Shown: positions 1-6,775 of the stretch, piece after piece | Position numbering within the stretch: the first letter of the stretch is position 1 | Layout of the letters: each line of letters opens with the position of its first letter | From: Sunxiuqinia sp963974515 | Lineage (GTDB): Bacteria > Bacteroidota > Bacteroidia > Bacteroidales > Prolixibacteraceae | DNA length: 64,000 bases | Direction of reading: 5' to 3' | NCBI RefSeq assembly: GCF_963974515.1 | Contig: NZ_CAXBDD010000001.1 | Span: forward strand, 1 to 64,000 | Notes under the pieces: generated by a model | Databases searched by the model: none | Told to the model about the DNA's origin: nothing | What the model saw: the letters and a program-made list of their open reading frames with translations, nothing else | Position numbers and translations under genes: made by a program

Positions 1-2
1 CA

Positions 3-311
3 GCGACAAAAATTAGCAGGGATTCGTTGTTTTTCGGGGCAGATATTGACCGTACTTGTGCGATGGTACGTGTGATAAACCTTAGTTTAAACGGTCTTTG
101 GGGCGAAGTCTGCTGGATAGATACATTGATGAATCGTTTTTATACGGGTTGGCAAATCGAACTGCACCCGTAACGTGGGGTTCCTTACATCAGGGAGATT
201 TCAGAGACAGAAAGTTTCGTGGTTTTGAAACTACTTGAGGAGAAGCAAGAAATCATTTCCAAACAGCAGCTTATAACTGGAGCATCTCAGCATTTGTTGT
301 TTGAACTCTAG
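3..311 (+). pseudogene. 3' end of an interrupted ORF, possibly a mobile-element N-6 DNA methylase
   Basis: One reading frame (positions divisible by 3) runs from the left edge to a TAG at 309-311 and is broken once, by a TAA at 171-173. About 102 codons with one stop is far fewer than chance in the other frames. The part before the stop contains FGADIDRTCAMVRVINLSLN and GEVCW. These resemble the segment after the catalytic NPPY motif in N-6 adenine DNA methylases carried by integrative elements (D-I-D-x-x-C-x-M then I-N-L-x-L-x-G). This match is from memory of the family. The part after the stop keeps coding character (IREISETESFVVLKLLEE). I read it as a degraded 3' fragment whose 5' part lies outside the window. 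It could also be an unrelated protein or a sequencing error at 171-173. Confidence 0.35.
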
Positions 312-329
312 GGGTAGTGCCCCTTTTTT
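310..329 (+). terminator. Short rho-independent terminator after the interrupted ORF
   Basis: GGGG (311-314), a five-base loop and CCCC (320-323) form a small GC hairpin followed by six T (324-329), with A310 able to pair with T324. It begins at the TAG that ends the interrupted ORF, which suggests that the frame was once a real gene. The stem is short, so efficiency is uncertain. Confidence 0.5.
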
Positions 330-378
330 GTTCGTTTCAGTATTTTGAAAGGTAAAACCTGGTCAGTGCATAGACATG

Positions 379-473
379 GCCGAATAGTTTAAGAAAAGTT
401 TCACCCCTAAACCTCCCTCAGATCCATATCCGAAAATCAGGACAGACTGTAAACCTCTCAATCCATACGGCTC
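379..473 (-). mobile_element. Decayed group II intron 3' end (domains V and VI)
   Basis: Read on the minus strand, GAGCCGTAT (473-465) pairs with ATATGGATC (429-421) at eight of nine positions. This matches the base of group II domain V, including an AGC triad. Next comes a stem of domain VI shape: GGAGGTTTA and TAAACT-A-TTC pair with a single unpaired A near the 3' side. Its apical part has the GGGGTGAAAC style usual in bacterial introns, and it ends UUCGGC six bases after the bulged A, the normal distance to the 3' splice site. Domain V is about 53 bases instead of the usual 34, and the terminal AY is lost, so this is probably inactive. No intron-encoded reverse transcriptase was found. Recognition is structural and by memory of domain V/VI sequences. 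Confidence 0.42.
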
Positions 474-684
474 TTATCATGCAGTCAATTTTTCAGGTTG
501 ACTGACAACCTAAACCCCAGCGATAAAATTTTAGATGTCTTTTCCACACTCACTTCAACCATGGAACAGTTTTTACTTTGCTTCGGCTGAAATGTTTGTA
601 CTTGTAGAATATCCATTTTATCATTCAATGGGGGCAGGTGGTATAAGAAGGAGTCCAAACATAAGAGCATTTTTTTTTGAAAGT

Positions 685-702
685 TTGTAACATTCGGTAC
701 AA
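685..702 (+). promoter_or_regulatory. CRP/FNR-type operator upstream of nrfHA
   Basis: TTGTAACATTCGGTACAA has two 7-base half sites, TTGTAAC and the inverse of TTGTACC (6 of 7 identical), separated by four bases, the usual CRP/FNR architecture. The same site with one change occurs at 6659-6676. Its centre is about 41 bases upstream of the start predicted from the -7 box at 723-730, the class II activator position. The regulator is not in the window. An HcpR/NnrR-like nitrite or nitric oxide sensor is an inference. Confidence 0.6.
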
Positions 703-722
703 CCTAAGCGCAACGACTCCCG

Positions 723-730
723 TATTTTTA
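723..730 (+). promoter_or_regulatory. Candidate -7 box of the nrfHA promoter
   Basis: TATTTTTA matches the Bacteroidota consensus TAnnTTTG at all but the last base. It lies 20 bases after the operator and about 35 bases before the nrfH start. No separate -33 box is evident, which suits an activator-dependent promoter. Confidence 0.45.
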
Positions 731-765
731 ACCAATAAACTATAATAAAAAAAACGAAGTCAGCT

Positions 766-1341
766 ATGATCCGAAACCTTCACCCTCCGAAGATCTGGAG
801 AATCCCTGTTATCATAGTCCTGGGAATATTTGCCGGTCTTTTTGTCCTGTCCGTTTACCTATCAAAAGCGCATTCCTATCTGTCCGACGATTCCAAAACC
901 TGTGTCAACTGTCACATCATGGCGCCTCAGTATGCCACCTGGAATCACAGTTCGCACCGCGAAGTAACCAATTGCAATAGTTGCCATGTTCCACACGACA
1001 ACTTTTTCAACACGTATTATTTCAAGGCGAAAGATGGGTTACGCCACGCCACGGTTTTCACCTTGCGAAACGAGCCCCAGGTTATTTTCATTAAGGAAGA
1101 AGGCGCCGAAGTGGTGCACCAAAACTGCGTTCGCTGCCACGAAAATCAACTGATGGATGCGCAGCATAGCAGCTACATTGCCAACTACGAAGCGCACCGG
1201 ACTGACAGAAAGTGCTGGGAGTGTCATCGCGAAGTTCCGCACGGACGGGTTAATAGCTTATCGAGCACACCCTATGCTCGTGTTCCGCTGCCAGAAAGCC
1301 CTGTACCCGACTGGATTAAAAATTTAAATAACAACGATTAA
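766..1341 (+). CDS. nrfH: Cytochrome c nitrite reductase, membrane subunit NrfH
   Basis: NrfH takes electrons from menaquinol at the cytoplasmic membrane and passes them to NrfA in the periplasm. The 191-residue product has an uncleaved N-terminal membrane anchor (about 13-33) and four CxxCH haem c motifs at about C46, C70, C121 and C150, the NapC/NirT pattern. Residues near the first haem (CVNCHIMAPQYATW) fit the quinol-site Met-ligated haem of NrfH. nrfA starts 13 bases after its stop, so the two are clearly co-transcribed. A FNR-like operator and a -7 box precede it, which suggests induction by nitrite, nitric oxide or anoxia. Length and motifs are normal for the family. Confidence 0.95.
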   Translation: MIRNLHPPKIWRIPVIIVLGIFAGLFVLSVYLSKAHSYLSDDSKTCVNCHIMAPQYATWNHSSHREVTNCNSCHVPHDNFFNTYYFKAKDGLRHATVFTLRNEPQVIFIKEEGAEVVHQNCVRCHENQLMDAQHSSYIANYEAHRTDRKCWECHREVPHGRVNSLSSTPYARVPLPESPVPDWIKNLNNND

Positions 1342-1354
1342 AAAACCATATCAC

Positions 1355-2869
1355 ATGAAACCATTGAAGACGACCATTGAAAAAAAACCGATTTTAGGCT
1401 GGCTACTTTTTTTCGCCACCTTACTTGTTGTTTTTGTTTTGGGGCTGCTGGCCTCATCCATTATGGAACGCAGGGCCGAAGCCAGCTTTGTAAATGTTCC
1501 GAAAGTCAAGTTATCGGAGTTTGAACCGCGCAACGAAGTGTGGGGCGAAAACTTTCCCCGCGAGTTTCAGTCGTATTACCAAACCGCCGACAGCAATTTC
1601 CAAAGTAAATACAACGGTAACGCCATGATCGACATGCTGGAGGTTGACCCGCGCATGGTCGTGCTGTGGGCCGGCTACGGATTTTCGAAAGATTATAACC
1701 AAGGGCGCGGCCACTACTACGCCATTGAAGATATTCATAACACCTTGCGAACAGGAGCCCCAACCAACGAAAACGAAGGTCCCATGCCATCCACCTGCTG
1801 GACCTGTAAAAGCCCCGATGTTCCGCGCGTGATGCAGGAAGAAGGGGTTGCCGAGTTTTATAAAGGGAAATGGGCCAGGCTGGGTGCTGAGGTAGTCAAC
1901 CCCATTGGCTGCGCCGATTGCCACGATCCAGAAACCATGAACCTAAGAGTAACCCGACCTGCCTTGGTGGAAGCCTTCGAAAACATGGGTAAGGATGTGA
2001 ACAAAGCTTCGCACCAGGAAATGCGGTCGCTGGTTTGCGCCCAGTGCCATGTGGAATATTATTTCGACAAGGACAAAGTGGAAGGCGCACAATACCTGAC
2101 CTTTCCCTGGCACAATGGGATGACTGTTGAAGGAGCCGAAGAATATTACGATGCCATCGACTTTAGCGACTGGACCCATTCAATAAGCAAAGCGCCCATG
2201 TTGAAAGCCCAACACCCGGGGTACGAAATCTACATGCAGGGCATCCATGCCGAACGCGGTGTATCATGTGCCGATTGCCACATGCCTTACAAGTCTGAAG
2301 GCGGACAGAAATTCACTGATCATCACATCCAATCGCCGTTAAACAATGTGGCCAACTCCTGCCAGGTTTGTCACCGCGAAGAAACAGCAAGCTTGATCAA
2401 AAACGTGTTTGACCGTCAGGATAAAGTCATTGAAAATCGCGACAAGCTGGAAGAACTGCTGGTCCGCGCTCACCTGGAAGCCCAAAAGGCTTGGCAACTG
2501 GGAGCTACAGAAGATGAAATGAAGGAAGTGCTGATGGGCATCCGTCATGCGCAATGGCGCTGGGATTATGCGGCGGCCAGCCACGGCGGCTCGTTCCACG
2601 CTCCGCTCGAAACCAGCCGGATCATTTCAACAGGAATCGACATTGCGCAGGAAACACGCATCAAGCTGTCGCGCATCCTGGCTTCGAAAGGATTCATCGA
2701 GGAACTGCCCTACCCCGACATTTCAACAAAAGCCAAAGCACAGGCATTTATTGGCCTCGACATGGCTACCTTAAACCAGGAGAAGGAAGAATTTCTGGAA
2801 ACCGTTGTTCCCGAATGGCTCAAAAAAGCACAGGAACGTGAAGAGTCGTGGGATGTTGTTCGTCAATAA
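1355..2869 (+). CDS. nrfA: Ammonia-forming cytochrome c nitrite reductase NrfA
   Basis: NrfA reduces nitrite to ammonium with six electrons in the periplasm. The 504-residue product has an N-terminal membrane or signal segment (about 12-34). It carries the diagnostic active-site haem motif CWTCK at about 148-152 (lysine as axial ligand) and four normal CxxCH motifs at about 186, 228, 305 and 336. Downstream HADWTH-like and HHIQSP segments supply distal histidine ligands. It forms the NrfH-NrfA complex with the preceding gene. The CxxCK haem usually needs a dedicated system II lyase, and a ResB/CcsA pair follows in the locus. No nitrate reductase is present, so nitrite must come from elsewhere. 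Confidence 0.97.
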   Translation: MKPLKTTIEKKPILGWLLFFATLLVVFVLGLLASSIMERRAEASFVNVPKVKLSEFEPRNEVWGENFPREFQSYYQTADSNFQSKYNGNAMIDMLEVDPRMVVLWAGYGFSKDYNQGRGHYYAIEDIHNTLRTGAPTNENEGPMPSTCWTCKSPDVPRVMQEEGVAEFYKGKWARLGAEVVNPIGCADCHDPETMNLRVTRPALVEAFENMGKDVNKASHQEMRSLVCAQCHVEYYFDKDKVEGAQYLTFPWHNGMTVEGAEEYYDAIDFSDWTHSISKAPMLKAQHPGYEIYMQGIHAERGVSCADCHMPYKSEGGQKFTDHHIQSPLNNVANSCQVCHREETASLIKNVFDRQDKVIENRDKLEELLVRAHLEAQKAWQLGATEDEMKEVLMGIRHAQWRWDYAAASHGGSFHAPLETSRIISTGIDIAQETRIKLSRILASKGFIEELPYPDISTKAKAQAFIGLDMATLNQEKEEFLETVVPEWLKKAQEREESWDVVRQ

Positions 2870-2881
2870 AAGCAGAACAAA

Positions 2882-4099
2882 ATGAAGATACGTTTAACCG
2901 GCAGCTTGCTGCTACTTTTTATGTTGTCCACTACCTTAAGCTATGCCCAATTTTCGCTGAGCGGAGAATTCAGGCCACGCACCGAACTGAGCCACGGCTA
3001 CAAAAGCCTGGCCGGAAGCGATCAGGATGCCTCCTTGTTTACGGCACAGCGCACCCGGCTCAATGCCTTGTATCAAACCGAGAAGGTCATCACCTTCTTA
3101 TCGTTGCAGGATGTACGGACGTGGGGAAGCCAAGCCCAGTTGGTGGGCAATGAAGATTTTGCCACTTCGGTTCACCAGGCTTGGGCCGAAGTGTTCTTCT
3201 CACCCGAGTTCTCCTTAAAAGCCGGACGACAAGAGCTGGTGTACGACGACCACCGGATTTTTGGGAACGTTGGCTGGGCCCACCAGGCACGTTCGCACGA
3301 TTTGGCTATTCTAAAATACCAAAGCGACGTCGACCTGCATGTTGGAATCGCCCACAACGAAAACAGCAATCCCGCTAACAACCTTTTTGATGGAGCCGAT
3401 GCCTACAAAGACCTGCAATACGCCTGGTTTAGCAAACAATGGGACAAAGGCAGCTTGAGCTTACTGGTCCTTAACAATGGCATTCCTGAAAACACGCCTG
3501 ACGGACAAGAGGTGAACTACAGTCAGACCATAGGCGGTCATGCCACCTATCCGCTGGGAAACTTCAAGCTGGCAGCCAACGCTTACCTGCAAACCGGAAA
3601 AACAGCCACCGGCGGCGACTTGAGCGCTTACAACCTGCTGCTGGAAGCCACCTGTCCGCGCGGCATTACCTGGGGTTACGAACGTCTGTCGGGAACAGGT
3701 TACGACGACGCGAAAAACAAATCGTTTAACCCGTTGTATGGCACCAACCACAAGTTTAACGGTTTCATGGATTATTTCTATGTGGGCAATCATTTCAACT
3801 CGGTTGGGTTGAACGACATCTACGCGAAATACAACTATTCCAAAGATAAACTGAGTTTGAATGCCCATTTGCATTACTTTTCTGCCGCGGCTGAAATTAA
3901 CGCTGACGCATCCAACTACCTGGGAACGGAACTGGACTTGGGAGCCGGATGGAAAATCAGCCCCGAAGCGCAGATCAGCTGTGGTTTGTCGTGGCTTTTT
4001 GCAGGCGAAAGTATGGAAATCATCAAAGGAGGAGACCAATCGGCAAGCCACTACTGGAGTTGGCTCATGCTGAGCGTAACACCTAATTTTATTAAATGA
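2882..4099 (+). CDS. Outer-membrane beta-barrel protein of the nrf locus (alginate-export/porin-like)
   Basis: The 405-residue product has a signal peptide ending near SYAQ (about residue 22). Alternating aromatic/hydrophobic strands through the whole length are typical of a 16-18-strand outer-membrane barrel, and the C-terminal residues (LMLSVTPNFIK) fit a last strand. Segments such as GEFRPRTELSHGY and AGRQELVYDDHRIFGNVGW resemble the alginate-export/porin family found next to nrfHA in Bacteroidota. It starts 12 bases after nrfA, so it belongs to the operon. I infer a role in nitrite (or ammonium) passage across the outer membrane. Substrate specificity cannot be read from the sequence. Confidence 0.7.
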   Translation: MKIRLTGSLLLLFMLSTTLSYAQFSLSGEFRPRTELSHGYKSLAGSDQDASLFTAQRTRLNALYQTEKVITFLSLQDVRTWGSQAQLVGNEDFATSVHQAWAEVFFSPEFSLKAGRQELVYDDHRIFGNVGWAHQARSHDLAILKYQSDVDLHVGIAHNENSNPANNLFDGADAYKDLQYAWFSKQWDKGSLSLLVLNNGIPENTPDGQEVNYSQTIGGHATYPLGNFKLAANAYLQTGKTATGGDLSAYNLLLEATCPRGITWGYERLSGTGYDDAKNKSFNPLYGTNHKFNGFMDYFYVGNHFNSVGLNDIYAKYNYSKDKLSLNAHLHYFSAAAEINADASNYLGTELDLGAGWKISPEAQISCGLSWLFAGESMEIIKGGDQSASHYWSWLMLSVTPNFIK

Positions 4100-4130
4100 T
4101 TTCCACCTGTGTCCTATTGAGTCCGTCAAT

Positions 4131-4226
4131 ATTTGTCATTCATGGTCATTAGTTAATCATGAAGTTGTTTTGAACCGATCGTTGACAATAAAATGACCAT
4201 GAATGACTTTTTAATGACATGACGTA
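4131..4226. repeat. Intergenic repeat element, copy A, with 16-bp perfect inverted arms
   Basis: GTCATTCATGGTCATT (4135-4150) and its exact inverse (4192-4207) flank a 41-base loop, followed by TTTTTAATGACATGA (4208-4222). A second, more decayed copy with the same outer order lies at 14055-14150. It could act as a weak terminator between the porin and resB, but the long loop and shared sequence favour a dispersed repeat. Confidence 0.55.
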
Positions 4227-4260
4227 AACTTGAAAATATTCAATATTTAATCACTGTTCT

Positions 4261-5505
4261 ATGGAAAGAAATACCTGGCAAACGCCATGGTCGTATCGCG
4301 AGGGATGGATTATAGTTGGGGGATTGGCCATTTTAGGTGTCGTTTGGCAGGCGTTTCTGCCTGCGCTTGAAGCGCAAGTCCCACGCTGGCCCGGCAATCT
4401 GATCCTGGGCCTTGTTTTTATCATACTGCTGTTGGCCCTGCACTTCTTCTCTGCAAAGTCACTGATCAGTAAATGGTTGACATCGGTTCCTGCGGCGGTC
4501 ACTTCGGCTGCCTTTTACTGTGGACTTGCCATCCTGATGGGCATCATACCTCAGGGACAAACGGGCGACTCAGCGCTCATCAACCTGCTGGGCTTGAACC
4601 GGCTGACGACATCCTGGATTTTTGTATTGGCCAATGTTTATTTTTTAAGCAGCCTGGGCTTGGCAACGCTAAAACGTTTGATTCCTTTCAAACTAAAAAA
4701 CATGGGCTACATCCTGAACCACCTTGGACTTTGGATCGCACTGACATCAGCCGCCTTGGGAAGCAGCGACCTGCAACGTTTGTATATAAACTGCTATGAG
4801 GGACAGCCCGAGTGGCGCGCCACCAACCAGGCTGGACAGGTGGTTGAATTGCCGATAGCCATTGAGCTGACAGATTTCAAAATTGAAGAATATCCGCCCA
4901 AGCTCACCCTGATTGATAACACAACGGGCCGGGTGGTTGCCAAGGGGAAGAAAAACCAATATTTTTCGGTTGAAGATTCGCCGATCCAGTTGCTGGATTA
5001 TCAGATTGACGTGGAGAAACTGCTCCAGTCGGCCGGGCTGATTGGCGAACGTTTTGAGCCGGTCAATGAGATGGGCTCGCCACCTGCCGCGAAAGTTATG
5101 GTGACGCATACACAATCCGGCGAGACGCAAACCGGCTGGGTGAGTTCGGGAAGTTTCATGCACCAGCCCTATGCCTTCAAACTGAACGAGCACTATTCGC
5201 TGGTTATGCTGCCCCCCGAACCTCAGAAGTTTCAATCCGACATCCGCATTGTGACTGAAGAAGGCCAGCAGATGCAAACCACCTTAGAGGTGAATCAACC
5301 CTTCAAATTAGGTGGCTGGAAACTTTATCAGCTGAGCTACGACAGCGAAAAAGGAAGATGGTCAACACTAAGTGTGATTGAACTGGTACGCGATCCCTGG
5401 ATTCCGGTGGTTTACATGGGAATTTTCATGCTGCTGGCCGGCAGCCTGTTTTTATTTCGCGATGGGACAAACAAAAAGAAAGCACAACATGATGGGATGG
5501 ATTAA
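4261..5505 (+). CDS. System II cytochrome c biogenesis protein ResB-like
   Basis: ResB (CcsB) works with CcsA/ResC to carry haem across the membrane and attach it to apocytochromes. The 414-residue product has four to five N-terminal membrane segments (about 15-35, 45-64, 80-97, 108-130, 145-162). A large periplasmic domain follows (about 170-375), then a final membrane helix (about 378-400), which is the ResB topology. The next gene overlaps its 3' end by 17 bases and encodes the CcsA partner. Placement after nrfHA suggests a NrfI-like job: haem attachment to the CxxCK motif of NrfA. The name rests on topology, length and partner gene, as no short catalytic motif is available. Confidence 0.75.
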   Translation: MERNTWQTPWSYREGWIIVGGLAILGVVWQAFLPALEAQVPRWPGNLILGLVFIILLLALHFFSAKSLISKWLTSVPAAVTSAAFYCGLAILMGIIPQGQTGDSALINLLGLNRLTTSWIFVLANVYFLSSLGLATLKRLIPFKLKNMGYILNHLGLWIALTSAALGSSDLQRLYINCYEGQPEWRATNQAGQVVELPIAIELTDFKIEEYPPKLTLIDNTTGRVVAKGKKNQYFSVEDSPIQLLDYQIDVEKLLQSAGLIGERFEPVNEMGSPPAAKVMVTHTQSGETQTGWVSSGSFMHQPYAFKLNEHYSLVMLPPEPQKFQSDIRIVTEEGQQMQTTLEVNQPFKLGGWKLYQLSYDSEKGRWSTLSVIELVRDPWIPVVYMGIFMLLAGSLFLFRDGTNKKKAQHDGMD

Positions 5506-6295
5506 TTTCGAAATATTTGCGGCAATCAGCCTGCTTTGCTGGTTGGCCGGTGGCGGTTTTCTATTGCTGAAAACCACCAATCCGGCATTCAGAACTGTTG
5601 CTCCCACGATACTTGCACTGAGCGGCTTCATCAGCTTGCTGCTGTTTATCGTGTTGCTTTGGCTTAAAATTGACCGCCCACCCATGCGTACACTGGGTGA
5701 AACCCGCCTATGGTATGCTGCCTTGCTGGCATTGATTGGCATGGTCAGCTTCGTCCGATGGAAATACAAATGGTTGCTGGCTTACAGCCTATTTATGGGC
5801 GGCTTGTTTTTGGTGATCAACCTGCTTCACCCCGAAACCTACGACAAAAGCCTGATGCCTGCGCTGCAGAGTGTTTGGTTCATTCCGCACGTCATTGTTT
5901 ACCTGTTTGCCTACGCCTTGCTGGCCGCCTCAAGCCTGGTCGCCATCAAAGCCATATACCAGGATCACCACGGTAGAAACTGGCAACATCTTCCTGATTT
6001 GGCCGACAACTTTGTTTACCTTGGCTTTTCATTTTTAACCATGGGACTGCTGTTTGGCGCGCTATGGGCCAAGGAAGCCTGGGGGCACTATTGGACCTGG
6101 GACCCGAAAGAAACCTGGGCGTTCATTAGCTGGACGGCTTATTTAATCTACATTCACTACCGGTACAAACACCTGAAAAAACACAAACCGGCTATGTGGA
6201 TTTTAATTGTGGCTTTTGGCTTGTTGCTGATCTGCTGGTTCGGTGTCAACTACTTGCCAACCGCCCAAAACAGCGTGCATACGTATTCGGGCTAG
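5489..6295 (+). CDS. ccsA: System II cytochrome c synthase subunit CcsA/ResC-like
   Basis: The haem-handling partner of ResB. I choose the ATG at 5489 rather than the longer frame from 5378, because it gives a normal N-terminal membrane segment and a short translational overlap with resB. The resulting 268-residue protein has about eight membrane segments and the haem-binding tryptophan-rich motif WGHYWTWDPKETWAFISW near residues 191-208, diagnostic of the CcmC/CcmF/CcsA family. Conserved flanking histidines (HVIVY about 133, HYRYKH about 217) are candidate haem ligands. Together with the preceding gene it probably matures NrfA and NrfH. It could also serve the many other c-type cytochromes in this region, as no other ccs genes are visible here. 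Confidence 0.88.
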   Translation: MMGWINFEIFAAISLLCWLAGGGFLLLKTTNPAFRTVAPTILALSGFISLLLFIVLLWLKIDRPPMRTLGETRLWYAALLALIGMVSFVRWKYKWLLAYSLFMGGLFLVINLLHPETYDKSLMPALQSVWFIPHVIVYLFAYALLAASSLVAIKAIYQDHHGRNWQHLPDLADNFVYLGFSFLTMGLLFGALWAKEAWGHYWTWDPKETWAFISWTAYLIYIHYRYKHLKKHKPAMWILIVAFGLLLICWFGVNYLPTAQNSVHTYSG

Positions 6296-6368
6296 ATGGA
6301 AAATTGTCATTGGTTTATTGGCTATAGATCATTGGTGGTCATTTAATTGTCACTCATCCCCAGTGGTT

Positions 6369-6400
6369 GGACAACTTGAAATTTGAATATTGAAACTGGA
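6369..6400 (+). repeat. GGACAACTTG repeat, copy 1
   Basis: GGACAACTTG followed by GAAATTTGAA-like sequence. The same core and tail recur at 6617 and 16080. All three copies are intergenic. Confidence 0.4.
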
Positions 6401-6587
6401 TGCTTGATAACTTTTGGCTGGCTTCTTGGGCTCGTAGCTTAGGGTTCGATTCCGGATACCAAATATTCGAAATTGAAGAGCTCTTTGAATGAATTAAAAT
6501 TCATAACGACCATAATAGGCACATAGAACCTTTAGATTAGCAAAATAAAAGATGTCGATCAATGTTGGTTCCCTGTCTGCAGGGACT

Positions 6588-6655
6588 ACGACTGAACACT
6601 TCTTCAGCCAGTAGTTGGACAACTTGGAATTTGAAATTTGGAATTTCCTTTTTGC
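6588..6655 (+). repeat. GGACAACTTG repeat, copy 2 (longer form)
   Basis: Order GGGAC, ACTGAACACTT, about 15 bases, GGACAACTTG, then GGAATTTGAAATTTGG. The copy at 16037-16120 has the same order of blocks, so the repeat unit is about 70-80 bases long. Confidence 0.45.
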
Positions 6656-6658
6656 AAT

Positions 6659-6676
6659 TTGTAACATCCGGTACAA
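6659..6676 (+). promoter_or_regulatory. CRP/FNR-type operator upstream of the PepSY-TM gene
   Basis: TTGTAACATCCGGTACAA is identical to the nrfH operator at 17 of 18 positions. Nineteen bases separate it from the candidate -7 box, against 20 at nrfH. The site places the PepSY-TM gene in the same predicted regulon as nrfHA. Confidence 0.6.
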
Positions 6677-6695
6677 CTTAAAAAGCCAGCTTTAT

Positions 6696-6703
6696 TATCT
6701 TCG
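6696..6703 (+). promoter_or_regulatory. Candidate -7 box of the PepSY-TM gene
   Basis: TATCTTCG matches TAnnTTTG at all but one base. With a start about six bases downstream, the operator centre would be near -41, the class II activator position. The leader would be about 65 bases long. Confidence 0.4.
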
Positions 6704-6775
6704 CAGTTTATAAAATCAGAATCAGATGCAAAACTCTGTATTGTTCCGTTTGCATCATTTTCAATACGCTGTTTC

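Larger units (their letters stand above)
312..765. other. Gene-free region before nrfH
   Basis: This 454-bp stretch holds the terminator hairpin, the proposed group II intron remnant (379-473, minus strand) and the nrfH operator/promoter (685-730). A 61-codon minus-strand frame (485-670) has no recognisable motif and ends 12 bases from the proposed intron domain V, so I do not call it a gene. Confidence 0.6.
6296..6775. other. 480-bp intergenic region with repeats and the PepSY-gene promoter
   Basis: No gene was found. It contains two copies of a GGACAACTTG-type repeat (6369, 6617), GTCATT-rich sequence resembling the 4131 element, and the operator/promoter of the next gene (6659-6703). A short GGTTCGATTCC-like segment near 6445 looks like a tRNA T-arm, but no tRNA can be folded. 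Confidence 0.6.

Noticed and set aside
485..670. 61-codon minus-strand frame before nrfH
   Set aside because: No motif, its end abuts the proposed intron domain V, and its composition is not that of the neighbouring genes.
3461..4129. 222-codon minus-strand frame opposite the nrf-locus porin
   Set aside because: Antisense shadow of the outer-membrane barrel gene, which has a signal peptide and strand pattern on the plus strand.
6428..6461. tRNA-like segment (GGGCTCGTAGCTTAG followed by GGTTCGATTCC)
   Set aside because: The acceptor ends do not pair and no anticodon arm exists, so at most a chance match or a deleted tRNA scrap.
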